Assembly: GCA_947498125.1 (NCBI GenBank)
Contig: CANMJH010000001.1
Location: forward strand, 1,488,001 to 1,552,000
Length of the DNA: 64,000 nucleotides
Origin: an uncultured Nioella sp.
GTDB lineage: Bacteria > Pseudomonadota > Alphaproteobacteria > Rhodobacterales > Rhodobacteraceae
Reading direction: 5' to 3'
This document shows positions 12,259 to 22,833 of this stretch, in pieces (position 1 is the first letter of the stretch; every line of letters begins with the position of its first letter). The position numbers were made by a program, and so were the translations under genes. The notes under the pieces were generated by a model that worked only from the letters and a program-made list of their open reading frames with translations, made no database searches and was not told the origin of the DNA.

Positions 12259-14357
12259 GATGTCGCCTCATCCGGCATCAAAACAAGGGCCACAACTGAT
12301 CGCCAGTCAACGGTAAAGAACTCTGGCCCAATCTCGCAAATCTCGAAAACATCGGACGCTGCGGTATCTACGGCGCGGACCCAGTGATAGCCATCTGGCG
12401 CTTTGGGTAGCGCGACCTCAGCAGGGCTGTCGTCACGGTGAAAGACGATAAAAGTGCAATCCATATTTTCGTCAGGGGATGTGGTTTCGGCAGAGCCGCG
12501 CAGCGTCAGGCAAAGCGATGAAAGGCCAGGGTCACGCCATCCAAGCGGTGCGCCTGTCAAATCTGTCCATTCTACATCTGGCAACCCGTCTTCAGGCCGT
12601 GTCGCACCATGCAAAAAGCGCGCTTGGCTCAGCAGCCGGTTGGACTTTCTAAAGGCGGAAAGCTTGGCCGTGAACTCCATCAATTCATGATCGGCCTCAG
12701 CCCAATTGACCCAGCCAATTGGATTATCCTGACAATAGGCGTTGTTGTTGCCCTGCTGAGAATTGCCAATCTCATCGCCGGCCAACAGCATCGGCACCCC
12801 TTGCGACAGAAAAAGGGTCGCCAACATATTGCGTTGACGGCGGGCGCGGCGGCGCAGCGTATCGGGATCGTCTGTAACGCCTTCTTCTCCGCAATTGTCA
12901 CTGAAATTACTGTGATGGCCATCCGCGTTGTTTTCGCCATTCGCCATGTTGTGACGCTCGTTGTAGCGCGTGACATCGGCCAGCGTAAAACCGTCATGAC
13001 TGGTCAGGAAATTCACAGATGAGCGTGCGCTTCGCCCGCCTCTGTCAAACCGGTCTGCTGAGCCTAAAAGCCGCGCACCTAGTTCCTGCGCGCTGTGACC
13101 ATCACCACGCCAATAGCGGCGTGTCGCATCGCGGAACCCATCGTTCCATTCTGCAAATTCAGGGGGGAAATCCCCGACTCGGTAACCGCCCGGGCCAAGG
13201 TCCCAAGGTTCGGCTATTAGTTTCACATCGGCAAGAACCGGGTCTTGACGGATCGCGTCAAAGAAGCCGCCATTTTGCTCGAACCCGTGATCTTCGCGCC
13301 CGAGGGTCGTGGCAAGATCAAAACGGAAGCCATCAACGCCCATCTGTTGCACCCAAAAGCGCAGGCTATCCATCACCATACGCAGAACGTAGGGGTTGGA
13401 TACGTTTAGCGTGTTCCCGCAACCGGTATCATTGACATAATAGCGTGGCTGCCCTGCAATCAGCCGGTAATACGAGGCGTTGTCGAGCCCGCGATAACAC
13501 AAGGTCGGCCCCATCTGGTTGCCTTCTGCGGTGTGGTTATACACCACGTCGAGAATGACTTTGATGCCCGCCTCGTGGAACTTGCGCACCATGTGGCGAA
13601 AGCCGCGCAGGCCATTCGGCCCAAAATACCGCGGCTCGGGGGCAAAAAAGCCAACCGTGTTATAGCCCCAATAATTCACCAGTCCTTTTTCGCGCAAAAA
13701 GCCGTCATTGATAAAGGAATGCACCGGCAAAAGCTCGACCGCTGTAACGCCAAGTTTTTGAAGATGTTCCAACATCGGCTCGGACGCGAGACCTTCATAA
13801 GTGCCCTTAACGTCGGCGGGCACCTCGGGGTGTTGCATCGTCAGGCCTTTGGGATGGGCTTCGTAGATTAGAGGATCTGACCAGTCATTGCAGGGCCGCT
13901 TTTCGATCGACGTGAAAAGGCCCGGATCTGACACAACGGATTTCGGCACAAACGGCGCGCTGTCGCGATTGTTGAACGAGAGGTCCTCACCGGACGAGCT
14001 GATGTCATAGCCCAGTGTCGCCGAATTGCCGGACCAATCGCCGCTTAACTCGCGGGTATATGGGTCCATCAAAAGCTTGTTTGAGTTGAACCGGTGCCCC
14101 TGCTCTGGCGCATAAGCGCCATGCGCGCGGAACCCGTAAAGGGCGCCGGGCGCAAGACCCGGAACATACCCATGCCAAACCGGGCCATTGCGTTCTGGCA
14201 AAGGCTGGCGGGCGATCTCGGTTTTGCCGTCGGGCGAAAACAGGCAAAGATCAATCTTAGAGGCATGGGCCGAGAACACGGCGAAATTCGTGCCCTCGCC
14301 GTCAAAACGGGCACCCATTTGATTAGGACTGCCTTCTTGGAACTGCAAATTTTTCAC
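12255..14357 (-). CDS. glgX: Glycogen debranching enzyme GlgX (GH13)
   Basis: Hydrolyses alpha-1,6 branches of phosphorylase-limit glycogen. About 700 residues from the GTG at 14357 (VKNLQFQEGS), eight bases after the glgA stop. A longer reading begins at 14432 but overlaps glgA by more than 60 bases and adds residues without family resemblance. CBM48-type N-terminal domain (NFAVFSAHASKIDLCLF), then the GH13 barrel with DGFRFDLATTLGR (nucleophile Asp), LIAEPWDLG (acid Glu) and FLTSHDGFTLAD (stabilising Asp). Fifth cistron of the glg operon. Confidence 0.95.
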
Positions 14358-14365
14358 GGGAATAG

Positions 14366-15814
14366 CTACTCTGAACGATGCGGCATGAGGGATTGATAAA
14401 GCGCCAGATAGGCTTCGGCGGATTGATCCCACCCGACCGGATGGCGCATGGCGCGGCGGACCATGCCAGCCCAGATTTTGGGCTGACCGTAAAGCTGACA
14501 GGCCCGATCAATGGCCTGATCCAGCGCAGCCGCTGTAATTGGGGCAAATTGCAGCCCGGTCGCGCAATCAGCAGCTAGGGCCGCCGAATTTGCGTCAATA
14601 ACTGTGTCGGCCAAGCCGCCCGTACGCGCCACAACAGGAAGCGTTCCGTAGCGCAGCCCATAAAGCTGTGTCAGGCCGCACGGTTCGAACCGAGAGGGTA
14701 TCAAAATGGCATCACTGCCCGCTTGCATAAGATGCGACAGCGGCTCGTCATACCCAATGATTGTCCCAACCGAGCCGGGATAGCGCTGCGCGGCCGCGAT
14801 GAACCCATCTTCCAAATCACGCTGCCCGGATCCAAGCACAGCAAGCCGTCCGCCGCGCGCCACAAGGGCGGGCAAACAGTCCAGCAAGAGATCCAGACCT
14901 TTTTGCGAAGTCAGGCGGCTGACAACACAAAAAAGTGGTGCATCGGGGTTTGGCGCAATAGCGAACCGGCGTTCCAGCTCGGCCTTACAAACGGCTTTGC
15001 CCTTCAGGCTGCGCGCCGAATAGGTTGCGGGCAGAAGCGCATCGTCTTCGGGGTTCCAGATATCAAGATCGATACCGTTCAGAATGCCGGACAGCATATG
15101 CCCGCGCGCCTGAAGGATCCCCTCAAGCCCCATGCCAAATTCCGGCATCAACAACTCGCGCGCATAGGTCGGGCTGACGGTGCTGATGTGATCGGCAAAG
15201 GCGATACCTGCCTTGAGGAACCCAACCTTACCGAAATATTCGAAGCCTTCGGGGTTAAAATGTTCCCCTGACAGATGCAGAGGGCCCATAACTTCAGGGC
15301 CAAAAACACCTTGAAAGGCGATGTTGTGAATTGTCAGAACGCAAGGCGGCGTCGGCCCCGAATGCTGCTTTAGATAGGCGGGAACCAAACCGGCCTGCCA
15401 GTCATGGGCGTTGACGAGATCGGGTTTCCAATCGCCGATCCCTTCAATTGCGACGCGTGCAGCAACTTGAGACAGGGCGCCATATCGCAAGTGGTTATCA
15501 TGCCAATCCTGCCCATTTGGGCCCAGATAGATGCTGCCCTCACGATCAAAAAGATGCGGGGCATCCAGCAAGAAGAGGTCAAGCCCTTCTGCGCTGACGG
15601 CCACAAGCCGAGCCGGGCCGCCATGCAGATCATCATAAGACAACACCGTTTCGCCGCCCTGCGCAACGCTGGCCAAAGCCGGATAGGCGGGCAGCATCAC
15701 CCGCACCTTTGCCCCCTGCTCTGCAAGGGTTTTGGGCACCGCGCCGATAACATCGGCCAGTCCACCCGTTTTTACAAAAGGCGCGCATTCAGAGGCGACG
15801 AAAAGGATGTTCAT
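14366..15814 (-). CDS. glgA: Glycogen synthase (ADP-glucose, GT5)
   Basis: Transfers glucose from ADP-glucose to the non-reducing end of alpha-1,4-glucan. 482 residues, typical of bacterial GlgA. The ADP-glucose-binding KTGGLAD is at residues 15-21, and the second sugar-nucleotide motif SRFEPCGLTQLYGLRYG, followed by RTGGLADTV, is in the C-terminal lobe. It begins six bases after the glgC stop, so the two committed steps of glycogen synthesis are tightly coupled. Confidence 0.97.
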   Translation of the reverse strand: MNILFVASECAPFVKTGGLADVIGAVPKTLAEQGAKVRVMLPAYPALASVAQGGETVLSYDDLHGGPARLVAVSAEGLDLFLLDAPHLFDREGSIYLGPNGQDWHDNHLRYGALSQVAARVAIEGIGDWKPDLVNAHDWQAGLVPAYLKQHSGPTPPCVLTIHNIAFQGVFGPEVMGPLHLSGEHFNPEGFEYFGKVGFLKAGIAFADHISTVSPTYARELLMPEFGMGLEGILQARGHMLSGILNGIDLDIWNPEDDALLPATYSARSLKGKAVCKAELERRFAIAPNPDAPLFCVVSRLTSQKGLDLLLDCLPALVARGGRLAVLGSGQRDLEDGFIAAAQRYPGSVGTIIGYDEPLSHLMQAGSDAILIPSRFEPCGLTQLYGLRYGTLPVVARTGGLADTVIDANSAALAADCATGLQFAPITAAALDQAIDRACQLYGQPKIWAGMVRRAMRHPVGWDQSAEAYLALYQSLMPHRSE

Positions 15815-15820
15815 GTAAAT

Positions 15821-17077
15821 TCAGTCCAAAGCATCGATCATAGGTTTCGTGATCAGACAGATACCGTTTTCGGTCCGTCGGAACCGTTTGGCGTCCAACT
15901 CAGGGTCTTCGCCCACGACAAGACCCTCTGGGATCTTCACATCACGATCGATAACCACATTGGTTAGGCGCGCTTTTCGGCCAATTTCGACATATGGCAT
16001 CGCCACAACGCCATCAAGTTGCGAATAACTATGTGTCCGGCACCCGGTGAACAGCATACAGCGATGCAGTTGCGAGCCGGAAATGATACAGCCGCCTGAC
16101 ACCATCGAGGAAATAGCCTGCCCACGGCGGCCTTCTTCGTTATGGATAAATTTGGCAGGCGGGGTCAGTTCCGAATAGGTCCAGATCGGCCAGTCATTGT
16201 CGTAGATGTCCAGCTCTGGAACGAAATCCGTCAGATCGATATTGGCCTGCCAGAAGGCATCGATTGTGCCCACATCCCGCCAGTAGGGTTCGGGCTCAAG
16301 ACCTGAACGCACGCAAGAGCGGCTAAAGGGATGCGCCATCGCGGCGCCCTCTTTGACCAGTGCCGGAATGATGTCATTGCCGAAATCATTGCTGGAATCT
16401 GGGTTTTCGGCATCGGCGCGCAATAGCTCGATCAAAAGCTCAGTTTCGAAAACATAGATCCCCATGCTGGCCAGGGCCAGATCAGGATGGCCCGGCATCG
16501 CGGGCGGATCTGCTGGTTTTTCGATGAAATCGAGGATCTTGTCAGACTCGTCCACCTTCATCACGCCAAAGCCCGACGCCTCTTCGCGCGGCACTTCAAT
16601 ACAGCCGACCGTCACCTTGGCGCCGCTTTCGACGTGCTGACGGATCATTTTGGAGTAGTCCTGCTTGTAAATATGGTCGCCCGCAAGGATCAGGATGTAT
16701 TTTGGACCATAGCCTTGGATGATGTCGATATTCTGGGTCACCGCATCGGCCGTGCCTTTATACCAATTCTCTTCATCCAAACGCTGCGAGGCCGGCAAGA
16801 TATCAAGGCTTTCATTGCGCTCAGCCCGGAAAAAGCTCCAACCGCGCTGCAGGTGGCGGATCAGGCTGTGAGCCTTATATTGCGTCGCAACGCCGATCCG
16901 GCGAATGCCGGAATTCACTGCATTGGACAATGCAAAGTCAATGATACGGCTTTTCCCGCCGAAATATACCGCAGGCTTGGCCCGTTTGTCGGTCAATTCT
17001 TTCAGGCGGCTCCCTCGCCCGCCTGCAAGAACAAAGGCCATTGTCTGCTGCTCAAGCCGTTGGATATCCTGGTCCAT
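15821..17077 (-). CDS. glgC: Glucose-1-phosphate adenylyltransferase (ADP-glucose pyrophosphorylase)
   Basis: Makes ADP-glucose from ATP and glucose 1-phosphate, the regulated entry to glycogen. 418 residues with [20 protein letters not shown] (about 17-36) as nucleotide site and GTADAVTQN further on. The C-terminal left-handed beta-helix contains the hexapeptide-like [14 protein letters not shown]. In alphaproteobacteria this enzyme is generally activated by fructose 6-phosphate, which fits its position downstream of polyol and fructose genes here (family knowledge, not seen in sequence). Confidence 0.97.
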   Translation of the reverse strand: MDQDIQRLEQQTMAFVLAGGRGSRLKELTDKRAKPAVYFGGKSRIIDFALSNAVNSGIRRIGVATQYKAHSLIRHLQRGWSFFRAERNESLDILPASQRLDEENWYKGTADAVTQNIDIIQGYGPKYILILAGDHIYKQDYSKMIRQHVESGAKVTVGCIEVPREEASGFGVMKVDESDKILDFIEKPADPPAMPGHPDLALASMGIYVFETELLIELLRADAENPDSSNDFGNDIIPALVKEGAAMAHPFSRSCVRSGLEPEPYWRDVGTIDAFWQANIDLTDFVPELDIYDNDWPIWTYSELTPPAKFIHNEEGRRGQAISSMVSGGCIISGSQLHRCMLFTGCRTHSYSQLDGVVAMPYVEIGRKARLTNVVIDRDVKIPEGLVVGEDPELDAKRFRRTENGICLITKPMIDALD

Positions 17078-17112
17078 TTATCGTCCTCCTCAAACGAGTG
17101 TTCGGTACACGT

Positions 17113-19305
17113 TCAGTCTCTTTCAAGTTCAAAAATTAGCGTCGACAGCGGTGGCATTGTGATGTTGATCGATTGCCCCCGGCCTGATGCTGCGATGTCT
17201 TCTGCGTGTTTGCCGCCCATGTTACCGCGGCCGCCGCCGCCATAAACCTCGGCATCTGTGTTCAAGCGTTCAGCCCAGAAACCCGCTTCGGGCACGCCAA
17301 TGCGGCGGTCCATGCGTTCGACAGGCGTGAAGTTGGATACGATCAATGCAGGTGGCGTTTTCGCGTCGCCTTTGCGCAGCCATGCAAAGATGCTTTCCTC
17401 GCCCGCGTTTTCCTCGACCCACTCAAAACCTTCCGGCTTGGTGTCGAGTTCATGCAACGCCGGCACAGCGCGGTAGACAGCATTCAGATCGCGGACAAGG
17501 TTTTGAACCCCCTTGTGCCATTCGTGGTCCAGCAAATGCCAATCGATGCTGCTATCATGGTTCCACTCAACACCTTGCGCAATCTCGCCGCCCATGAAGA
17601 GCAGCTTCTTGCCCGGATGCCCCCACATGAACCCGTAATAGGCTCGCAGGTTCGCAAACTTTTCCCAACCCTCGCCAGGCATCTTATCCAAGAGCGAGCC
17701 CTTACCATGCACAACCTCGTCATGGCTGAGCGGCAGGATGAAGTTTTCGGAAAACGCGTAATGGATGCCAAACGTCATCTTCGAGTGATGATATTTGCGG
17801 TGTATCGGCTCCTCTTCCATGTAAGAAAGAGTGTCATTCATCCAGCCCATATTCCACTTATAGCCAAAGCCGAGCCCGCCCCCATCCGTTGGGGCACTAA
17901 CGCCGGGAAAGGCTGTGCTTTCTTCGGCGATGGTCATGATGCCGGGCACTTCACCGTAGGCGGCAATATTGGTTTCTTGCAGGAACGCGATGGCTTCTAG
18001 GTTTTCACGCCCACCATGAACGTTGGGAACCCATTCACCTTCTTTGCGCGAATAATCACGGTAAAGCATCGAAGCGACTGCATCCACGCGCAGACCGTCA
18101 ATGTGGTGTTCCTTTAGCCAGTAAAGAGCATTGGCTGTCAGGTAGTTGCGCACTTCACGGCGGCCATAGTTATAAACGAGCGTGTTCCAGTCCGGGTGGA
18201 AGCCTTCTTTGCGGTCGGCATGCTCATAAAGCGGGGTGCCGTCAAACCGGCCCAGACCGTGCTGATCTTCGGGGAAGTGGCCTGGAACCCAATCAAGGAT
18301 CAGGCCAATATCGGCGTTGTGGCAGGCTTCAACAAAGGCGCGGAATTCCTCAAGTGTGCCATGTCGGATCGTTGGGGCAAAAAGCCCAATTGGCTGATAG
18401 CCCCATGAACCATCGAAGGGGAATTCACTGATTGGCATCAATTCAAGATGGGTAAAGCCCATCTCTTTGGCGTAACCCACCAATTCGCGCGCGTGTTCTT
18501 CATATGAAAGCGGACGGTTGCCCTCTTCTGGCACACGCCGCCATGATCCAAGATGAACTTCATAAACCGAAATCGGCTGATCGATTTTATGCAACGCTTC
18601 GCGTTTGCTCATCCAGCCCTTGTCAGTCCAATCATGGCCCTCAAGTTTGCGCACAACCGAGGCGGTCTTGGGCGGATGCTCTGCCCCGAACCCAAACGGG
18701 TCAGACTTCTGCGGAAGCAGATTACCATGTTGATCCTGAAGCTCGTATTTATAGGCAGCACCATCGCCCACATCTGGAACAAATGTTTCCCAAACGCCGG
18801 TTGCACCGCGGGCACGCATCACATGGATACGCCCATCCCAACCGTTAAAATCTCCGACAACAGAAACGCGGCGGGCATTTGGGGCCCAGACGGCGAAATG
18901 TGTGCCTTCGCTACCCTCATGCGTCATGACATGGGCACCCAGAACATCCCAAAGCTGCTTATGCGAGCCTTCGGAAATCAGATGCTCATCCAACTCGCCC
19001 AAGACAGGACCGTAGCGATAGGCATCGTCAATGATCCAGCTATCGCTGCCACGCGTCGCCTTTAACTTATAGGCGAACCGGTTTTTGCGGCGAGACGCCA
19101 CCCCTTCAAAGACGCCGTCAGCGCCCTCAACGGGTTTTAGAGCTACGATCCGGCGCCCGGTTTTTGCGTCAATTGCATCCACCGTTTCGGCGCCGGGAAC
19201 AAAGGCCCGAACAGTAAGCTTTCCGGCAACCTCATGCAGGCCAAGCACCGAGAACGGTGAATTCATTTTGCCTTGCGAGATCTCTTGGGCGGCTGTCAGG
19301 TCCAT
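17113..19305 (-). CDS. glgB: 1,4-alpha-glucan branching enzyme (GH13)
   Basis: Introduces alpha-1,6 branches into glycogen. 730 residues from the ATG at 19305 (MDLTAAQEIS), ten bases after the glgP stop; a longer frame upstream lies inside glgP and is not favoured. It has two N-terminal CBM48-like domains (second at about 115-220, GTHFAVWAPNARRVSVVGDF) and then the barrel with DGLRVDAVASMLYRDYSR (nucleophile Asp), IMTIAEESTAFPG (acid Glu) and LPLSHDEVVHGKGSL. Its length matches E. coli GlgB. Confidence 0.96.
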   Translation of the reverse strand: MDLTAAQEISQGKMNSPFSVLGLHEVAGKLTVRAFVPGAETVDAIDAKTGRRIVALKPVEGADGVFEGVASRRKNRFAYKLKATRGSDSWIIDDAYRYGPVLGELDEHLISEGSHKQLWDVLGAHVMTHEGSEGTHFAVWAPNARRVSVVGDFNGWDGRIHVMRARGATGVWETFVPDVGDGAAYKYELQDQHGNLLPQKSDPFGFGAEHPPKTASVVRKLEGHDWTDKGWMSKREALHKIDQPISVYEVHLGSWRRVPEEGNRPLSYEEHARELVGYAKEMGFTHLELMPISEFPFDGSWGYQPIGLFAPTIRHGTLEEFRAFVEACHNADIGLILDWVPGHFPEDQHGLGRFDGTPLYEHADRKEGFHPDWNTLVYNYGRREVRNYLTANALYWLKEHHIDGLRVDAVASMLYRDYSRKEGEWVPNVHGGRENLEAIAFLQETNIAAYGEVPGIMTIAEESTAFPGVSAPTDGGGLGFGYKWNMGWMNDTLSYMEEEPIHRKYHHSKMTFGIHYAFSENFILPLSHDEVVHGKGSLLDKMPGEGWEKFANLRAYYGFMWGHPGKKLLFMGGEIAQGVEWNHDSSIDWHLLDHEWHKGVQNLVRDLNAVYRAVPALHELDTKPEGFEWVEENAGEESIFAWLRKGDAKTPPALIVSNFTPVERMDRRIGVPEAGFWAERLNTDAEVYGGGGRGNMGGKHAEDIAASGRGQSINITMPPLSTLIFELERD

Positions 19306-19315
19306 GGCTTTACTC

Positions 19316-21712
19316 TCACTTGTTGCGAGGGGACACGCCCCAGATATCCTTGGCGTACCCTGCGATGGTGCGGTCCGACGAGAACCACCCAACGCGGGCT
19401 GTGTTCAAGATCGACATACGTGTCCATCCTGTTTGATCCTGGAACGCGGTATCTACCTTACGCTGCGTGTCGAAATAGTCGTCGAAATCACAGGTCACGA
19501 GGAAATAGTCATGCTCGTACATACGCTGAACCAGTGACTTGAACCGGCTTGGCTCGCTTGGGCTAAAGACGCCGCCGGCGATTTGGTTCAGGACACGTCC
19601 AAGGCGTGGGCTGGCCTCAATCGCAGTGCGGGCAAAATCAGGCTCGTTGCGGCGGGCCACAACCTCAGCAGCCGTCAGACCAAAGAGGAAGAAGTTTTCC
19701 GCACCCACATGTTCCCGAATTTCCACATTCGCTCCGTCAAGCGTGCCGATCGTTGGCGCGCCGTTCAGGGCAAACTTCATGTTGCCGGTGCCCGACGCTT
19801 CTTTCCCTGCGGTCGATATCTGCTCGGACAGATCCGAGGCAGGGATCAAAAACTCGGCCATCGTGACGTTGTAGTTTTCGGGGTAAACAACTTGCAAAAG
19901 ATCCCGCGTGATCGGGTCGGAATTGATTGTCTTGGCCACGTCATTGATCAAGTGTATGATCTCTTTGGCCACAACATAACCGGGCGCAGCCTTACCACCG
20001 AAAATCTTAACGCGCGGAGTCCAATCGCCATTTGGATTGTCGCGGATGTCGTTCCAAAGCGCGACGGTCTCCAACAGGTTCATCAGCTGGCGCTTATATT
20101 CGTGGATGCGCTTGATCTGCACGTCAAACATGGCGGAAGGATCGATAATTGTCCCATCCCGCTCTTTCAGCCAATTAGCCAGACGCACCTTATTTTCAAG
20201 CTTTGAGGCCGAAAACGCGTCTTGGAAACTTGCGTCATCTGCGTGGGCCGCAAGGCCATCCAGTTTCTCCAGATCATCAGGCCATTCCGTACCGATGGTC
20301 TCGTTGATCAAGCAGCGCAGCGACGGGTTACAGGAATACAGCCAACGACGTGGGGTGATGCCGTTTGTCTGGTTGATAATCCGGTTTGGATAATCTGCGT
20401 TCAGCTCTTCAAACACGGTTTCTTTGACCAGCTCGCTGTGCAGGGCAGACACACCATTAACCTGATGGGCCATGATAAAGGCCAATTCGCCCATCTTGAC
20501 CTCATCGTTTTCGATGATGCGGATGTCGCTGTTGCTGTCTGCGAAATGCTGATCCTGAATAAGCTCAATAATCCGGTGGTGACGCGGTAGAATGCGGGCG
20601 AACAATCCTTCGGGCCAACGCTCCAACGCTTCGGGCAGAAGCGTGTGATTGGTATAAGCCAAACACCCACGCGCAATTGTGATCGCCTCTTTGACAGGGA
20701 TCCCGTGATCATCGGCCAGAATGCGGACCAGCTCTGGGCCCGCAATGGCCGGATGCGTATCGTTCAGCTGAAGCGCCACTTTGTCGGCGAGGTCTTCGAT
20801 TTTAAAGCCTTCGGACAAGAAACGACGGATCAGGTCTTTGATGGAGGCGGCCGTGAAGAAATACTCTTGCTTCAAGCGCAACTCTTTACCGTCATCCGTG
20901 GTGTCATCTGGGTAGAGAACCCGGCTAATGGTCCGCGCCAGCGCCTCTGGCTCGCTCGCGGCCAGATAATCGCCGCGGTTAAAGCTATCGAGGTCAAAAA
21001 CCTGCGTCGGCTTCGCCGCCCAAAGGCGCAGCGTATTGGCCCATTTGCCCTTCCAGCCCACAACGGGCGTGTCATAGGCCGAGGCAATAACCGTTTCCGC
21101 TGGATGCCAAACGGTCCCTTTGCTGGTCTCGCTAACATAGCCACCAAAGCCGATTTCATAACGCACTTCAGGGCGTTCAAACTCCCACGCATGGCGCTGT
21201 GACAGCCAAGTTTCGGCAGTCTCAATTTGGCGTCCCTCATCGAAATGCTGTTCGAACAGCCCGTGCTCATAGCGGATGCCATAGCCATAGGCCGGAATAC
21301 CAAGTGTAGACAGCGAGTCGAGGAAGCAGGCCGCGAGACGGCCCAGACCGCCATTGCCAAGCGCCGCGTCAGGCTCATCGGCGACAACAACGTCATATTC
21401 TTGACCAAGTTCAGCAAGCGCCGCGCGCGCGGTCTCTTCCACGCCAAGATTGATGGTCACATCTTCAATAAGACGGCCCATCAGGAATTCCATCGAGAGG
21501 TAATAAACCCGTTTACCTTTTTCTTCATAGGTCTTGCGGGTCGAGGCAAACCATGGCTCGACGACCAAATCGCGCAGGGCCAGCGACATGGACATACGCC
21601 AATCATAGGTCGTCGCATGCGCGGCATCTTTGCCAAGCGAATTGGTTAGGTGGCGCTCAATCTGGCTGCGGAATGTATCAGCGTCAATCGGTGTGAGCAG
21701 ATCTTTAGGCAT
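19316..21712 (-). CDS. glgP: Glycogen/maltodextrin phosphorylase (GT35)
   Basis: Releases glucose 1-phosphate from glycogen by phosphorolysis using pyridoxal phosphate. 798 residues from the ATG at 21712 (MPKDLLTPID), which has TTGGAACC at a good distance. A GTG seven codons earlier is possible but badly spaced from any ribosome site. The PLP-lysine region EASGTGNMKFALNGA and the preceding KRIHEYKRQLMN are intact. It leads the seven-gene glg run and lies 50 bases after the fructokinase gene, with a short hairpin between. Confidence 0.96.
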   Translation of the reverse strand: MPKDLLTPIDADTFRSQIERHLTNSLGKDAAHATTYDWRMSMSLALRDLVVEPWFASTRKTYEEKGKRVYYLSMEFLMGRLIEDVTINLGVEETARAALAELGQEYDVVVADEPDAALGNGGLGRLAACFLDSLSTLGIPAYGYGIRYEHGLFEQHFDEGRQIETAETWLSQRHAWEFERPEVRYEIGFGGYVSETSKGTVWHPAETVIASAYDTPVVGWKGKWANTLRLWAAKPTQVFDLDSFNRGDYLAASEPEALARTISRVLYPDDTTDDGKELRLKQEYFFTAASIKDLIRRFLSEGFKIEDLADKVALQLNDTHPAIAGPELVRILADDHGIPVKEAITIARGCLAYTNHTLLPEALERWPEGLFARILPRHHRIIELIQDQHFADSNSDIRIIENDEVKMGELAFIMAHQVNGVSALHSELVKETVFEELNADYPNRIINQTNGITPRRWLYSCNPSLRCLINETIGTEWPDDLEKLDGLAAHADDASFQDAFSASKLENKVRLANWLKERDGTIIDPSAMFDVQIKRIHEYKRQLMNLLETVALWNDIRDNPNGDWTPRVKIFGGKAAPGYVVAKEIIHLINDVAKTINSDPITRDLLQVVYPENYNVTMAEFLIPASDLSEQISTAGKEASGTGNMKFALNGAPTIGTLDGANVEIREHVGAENFFLFGLTAAEVVARRNEPDFARTAIEASPRLGRVLNQIAGGVFSPSEPSRFKSLVQRMYEHDYFLVTCDFDDYFDTQRKVDTAFQDQTGWTRMSILNTARVGWFSSDRTIAGYAKDIWGVSPRNK

Positions 21713-21733
21713 GTATCGGTTCCAACTATACAC

Positions 21734-21749
21734 GGCCCTTTGTAGGGCC
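21734..21749 (-). other. Short hairpin between fructokinase and glgP
   Basis: GGCCCT (21734-21739) and AGGGCC (21744-21749) around TTGT form a small stem in the 50-base gap after the fructokinase stop. No U-tract follows on the minus strand, so it is unlikely to be a full terminator; it may adjust read-through or mRNA stability between frk and the glg genes. Confidence 0.4.
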
Positions 21750-21762
21750 AGGAGGTCTGTGA

Positions 21763-22692
21763 TTAGGCAAGTTCGTGTGCCCAGGGCGGGTTTGCGCCTG
21801 CGCGGGATACAGTAATGGCGGCGACTTTTGCGCCATGACCAAGTGCTGCTTCCATTTGTTCGTCAGTGATCTTGGCGAGGTTTTCTTTCGATAACAAGCC
21901 ATCCTCTGACAGCTTGGCCAATACCCCTGCATTAAACGTATCGCCGGCCCCAACCGTATCGACCACTTCGACAATTTGCGAAGAAATATTGATCATTTCG
22001 CCAGTGTGTGTCAGGGCAGATGCCCCTGCCCCGCCGCGGGTCAGAACGATAATTTCAGGGCCAAGCTCGCGAACCGCGGCGACCTTATCGACCAGCGCCA
22101 TCGGCTCGGGGATAATCCAGTTCAAATCTTCGTCTGACACTTTCAGGATATCGACCTGCGCGATCATCTTATCCAGACGCGCGCGATATCCTGCGTCATC
22201 TTTGATAAAGCTCGGACGAATATTGGGGTCCATCATGATTACGCGCGACGGAGCCTCGCGCTCCATCAGCGCTGCGTAGAAATCTGCGCAGGGCTCGTTG
22301 ATCAGGCTGATACCGCCAAAATAGAGGGTCGACACCGTTTCTGGCACGTCCGGTAAATTGTTTGGCTCAAGCATCCGCCCTGCGGTGTTTTCATCATAGA
22401 ACGTATAGGTCGCGTGCCCGCCCGTCAGCTGAACGAAGGCCAACGTTGTGGGACGGTCGGATGTGACAACAAGGCTGCTGTCAACATTGCTTCCAGCCAA
22501 TGCCATTCGCAGTTGTTCGCCAAATAAATCGGTCGAAATCCCCGACAAAAAACTGGCACCTGTCCTAAGGCGGCCAAGTGCAATTGATGTATTGAACACC
22601 GCACCACCGGCATGCGGGACGAACCCGGATTCGCCGTCGGCATTTGTGGTAGGGATCATGTCGATCAGGGCTTCACCACAGCAAAGTATCAT
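21763..22692 (-). CDS. Fructokinase, PfkB-type carbohydrate kinase
   Basis: Phosphorylates a sugar, most likely fructose, with ATP. 309 residues. The family N-terminal ILCCGEALIDMIP, the GGAVFNTSIALGRL sugar-site stretch, and the C-terminal anion-hole motif DTVGAGDTFNAGV containing the catalytic base Asp are all present. It lies between the polyol operon, whose mannitol and sorbitol dehydrogenases make fructose, and the glycogen genes, so it closes the route polyol to fructose 6-phosphate. It has its own promoter/operator region upstream. A ribokinase-like specificity cannot be excluded. Confidence 0.9.
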   Translation of the reverse strand: MILCCGEALIDMIPTTNADGESGFVPHAGGAVFNTSIALGRLRTGASFLSGISTDLFGEQLRMALAGSNVDSSLVVTSDRPTTLAFVQLTGGHATYTFYDENTAGRMLEPNNLPDVPETVSTLYFGGISLINEPCADFYAALMEREAPSRVIMMDPNIRPSFIKDDAGYRARLDKMIAQVDILKVSDEDLNWIIPEPMALVDKVAAVRELGPEIIVLTRGGAGASALTHTGEMINISSQIVEVVDTVGAGDTFNAGVLAKLSEDGLLSKENLAKITDEQMEAALGHGAKVAAITVSRAGANPPWAHELA

Positions 22693-22740
22693 TCGTTGTC
22701 TCCGATCCAGACATAGACAAAATTCGCTTATTTTACAGGT

Positions 22741-22769
22741 CCGTTACCGCTAACATAAGCTTCTGTCAA
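22741..22769 (-). promoter_or_regulatory. Promoter with LacI-type operator before fructokinase
   Basis: On the minus strand TTGACA (22769-22764) is followed after 17 bases by TAACGG (22746-22741). The -10 element overlaps a near-palindrome with GTTA and TAAC half-sites (22743-22754), the kind of sequence bound by LacI-family repressors. The -10 match is poor, which is common at regulated promoters. Support is spacing and symmetry only. Confidence 0.45.
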
Positions 22770-22814
22770 TTTCTTTGAACGCTCAACCGCAAGGTGCGTT
22801 AATCTGCCACGACT

Positions 22815-22833
22815 GAGCCAGCCACGCTGGCTC
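22815..22833 (-). terminator. Hairpin directly after mtlK
   Basis: GAGCCAGC (22815-22822) and GCTGGCTC (22826-22833) form a perfect 8-bp stem with a CAC loop that touches the mtlK stop codon. There is no strong U-tract on the minus strand, so it is either a weak terminator or a 3' stabiliser for the polyol operon mRNA. Confidence 0.5.

Noticed and set aside
14358-14432. Upstream extension of glgX to 14432
   Set aside because: It would overlap glgA by 67 bases and adds 25 residues unlike GlgX; a GTG eight bases after the glgA stop fits better, though its ribosome site is weak.
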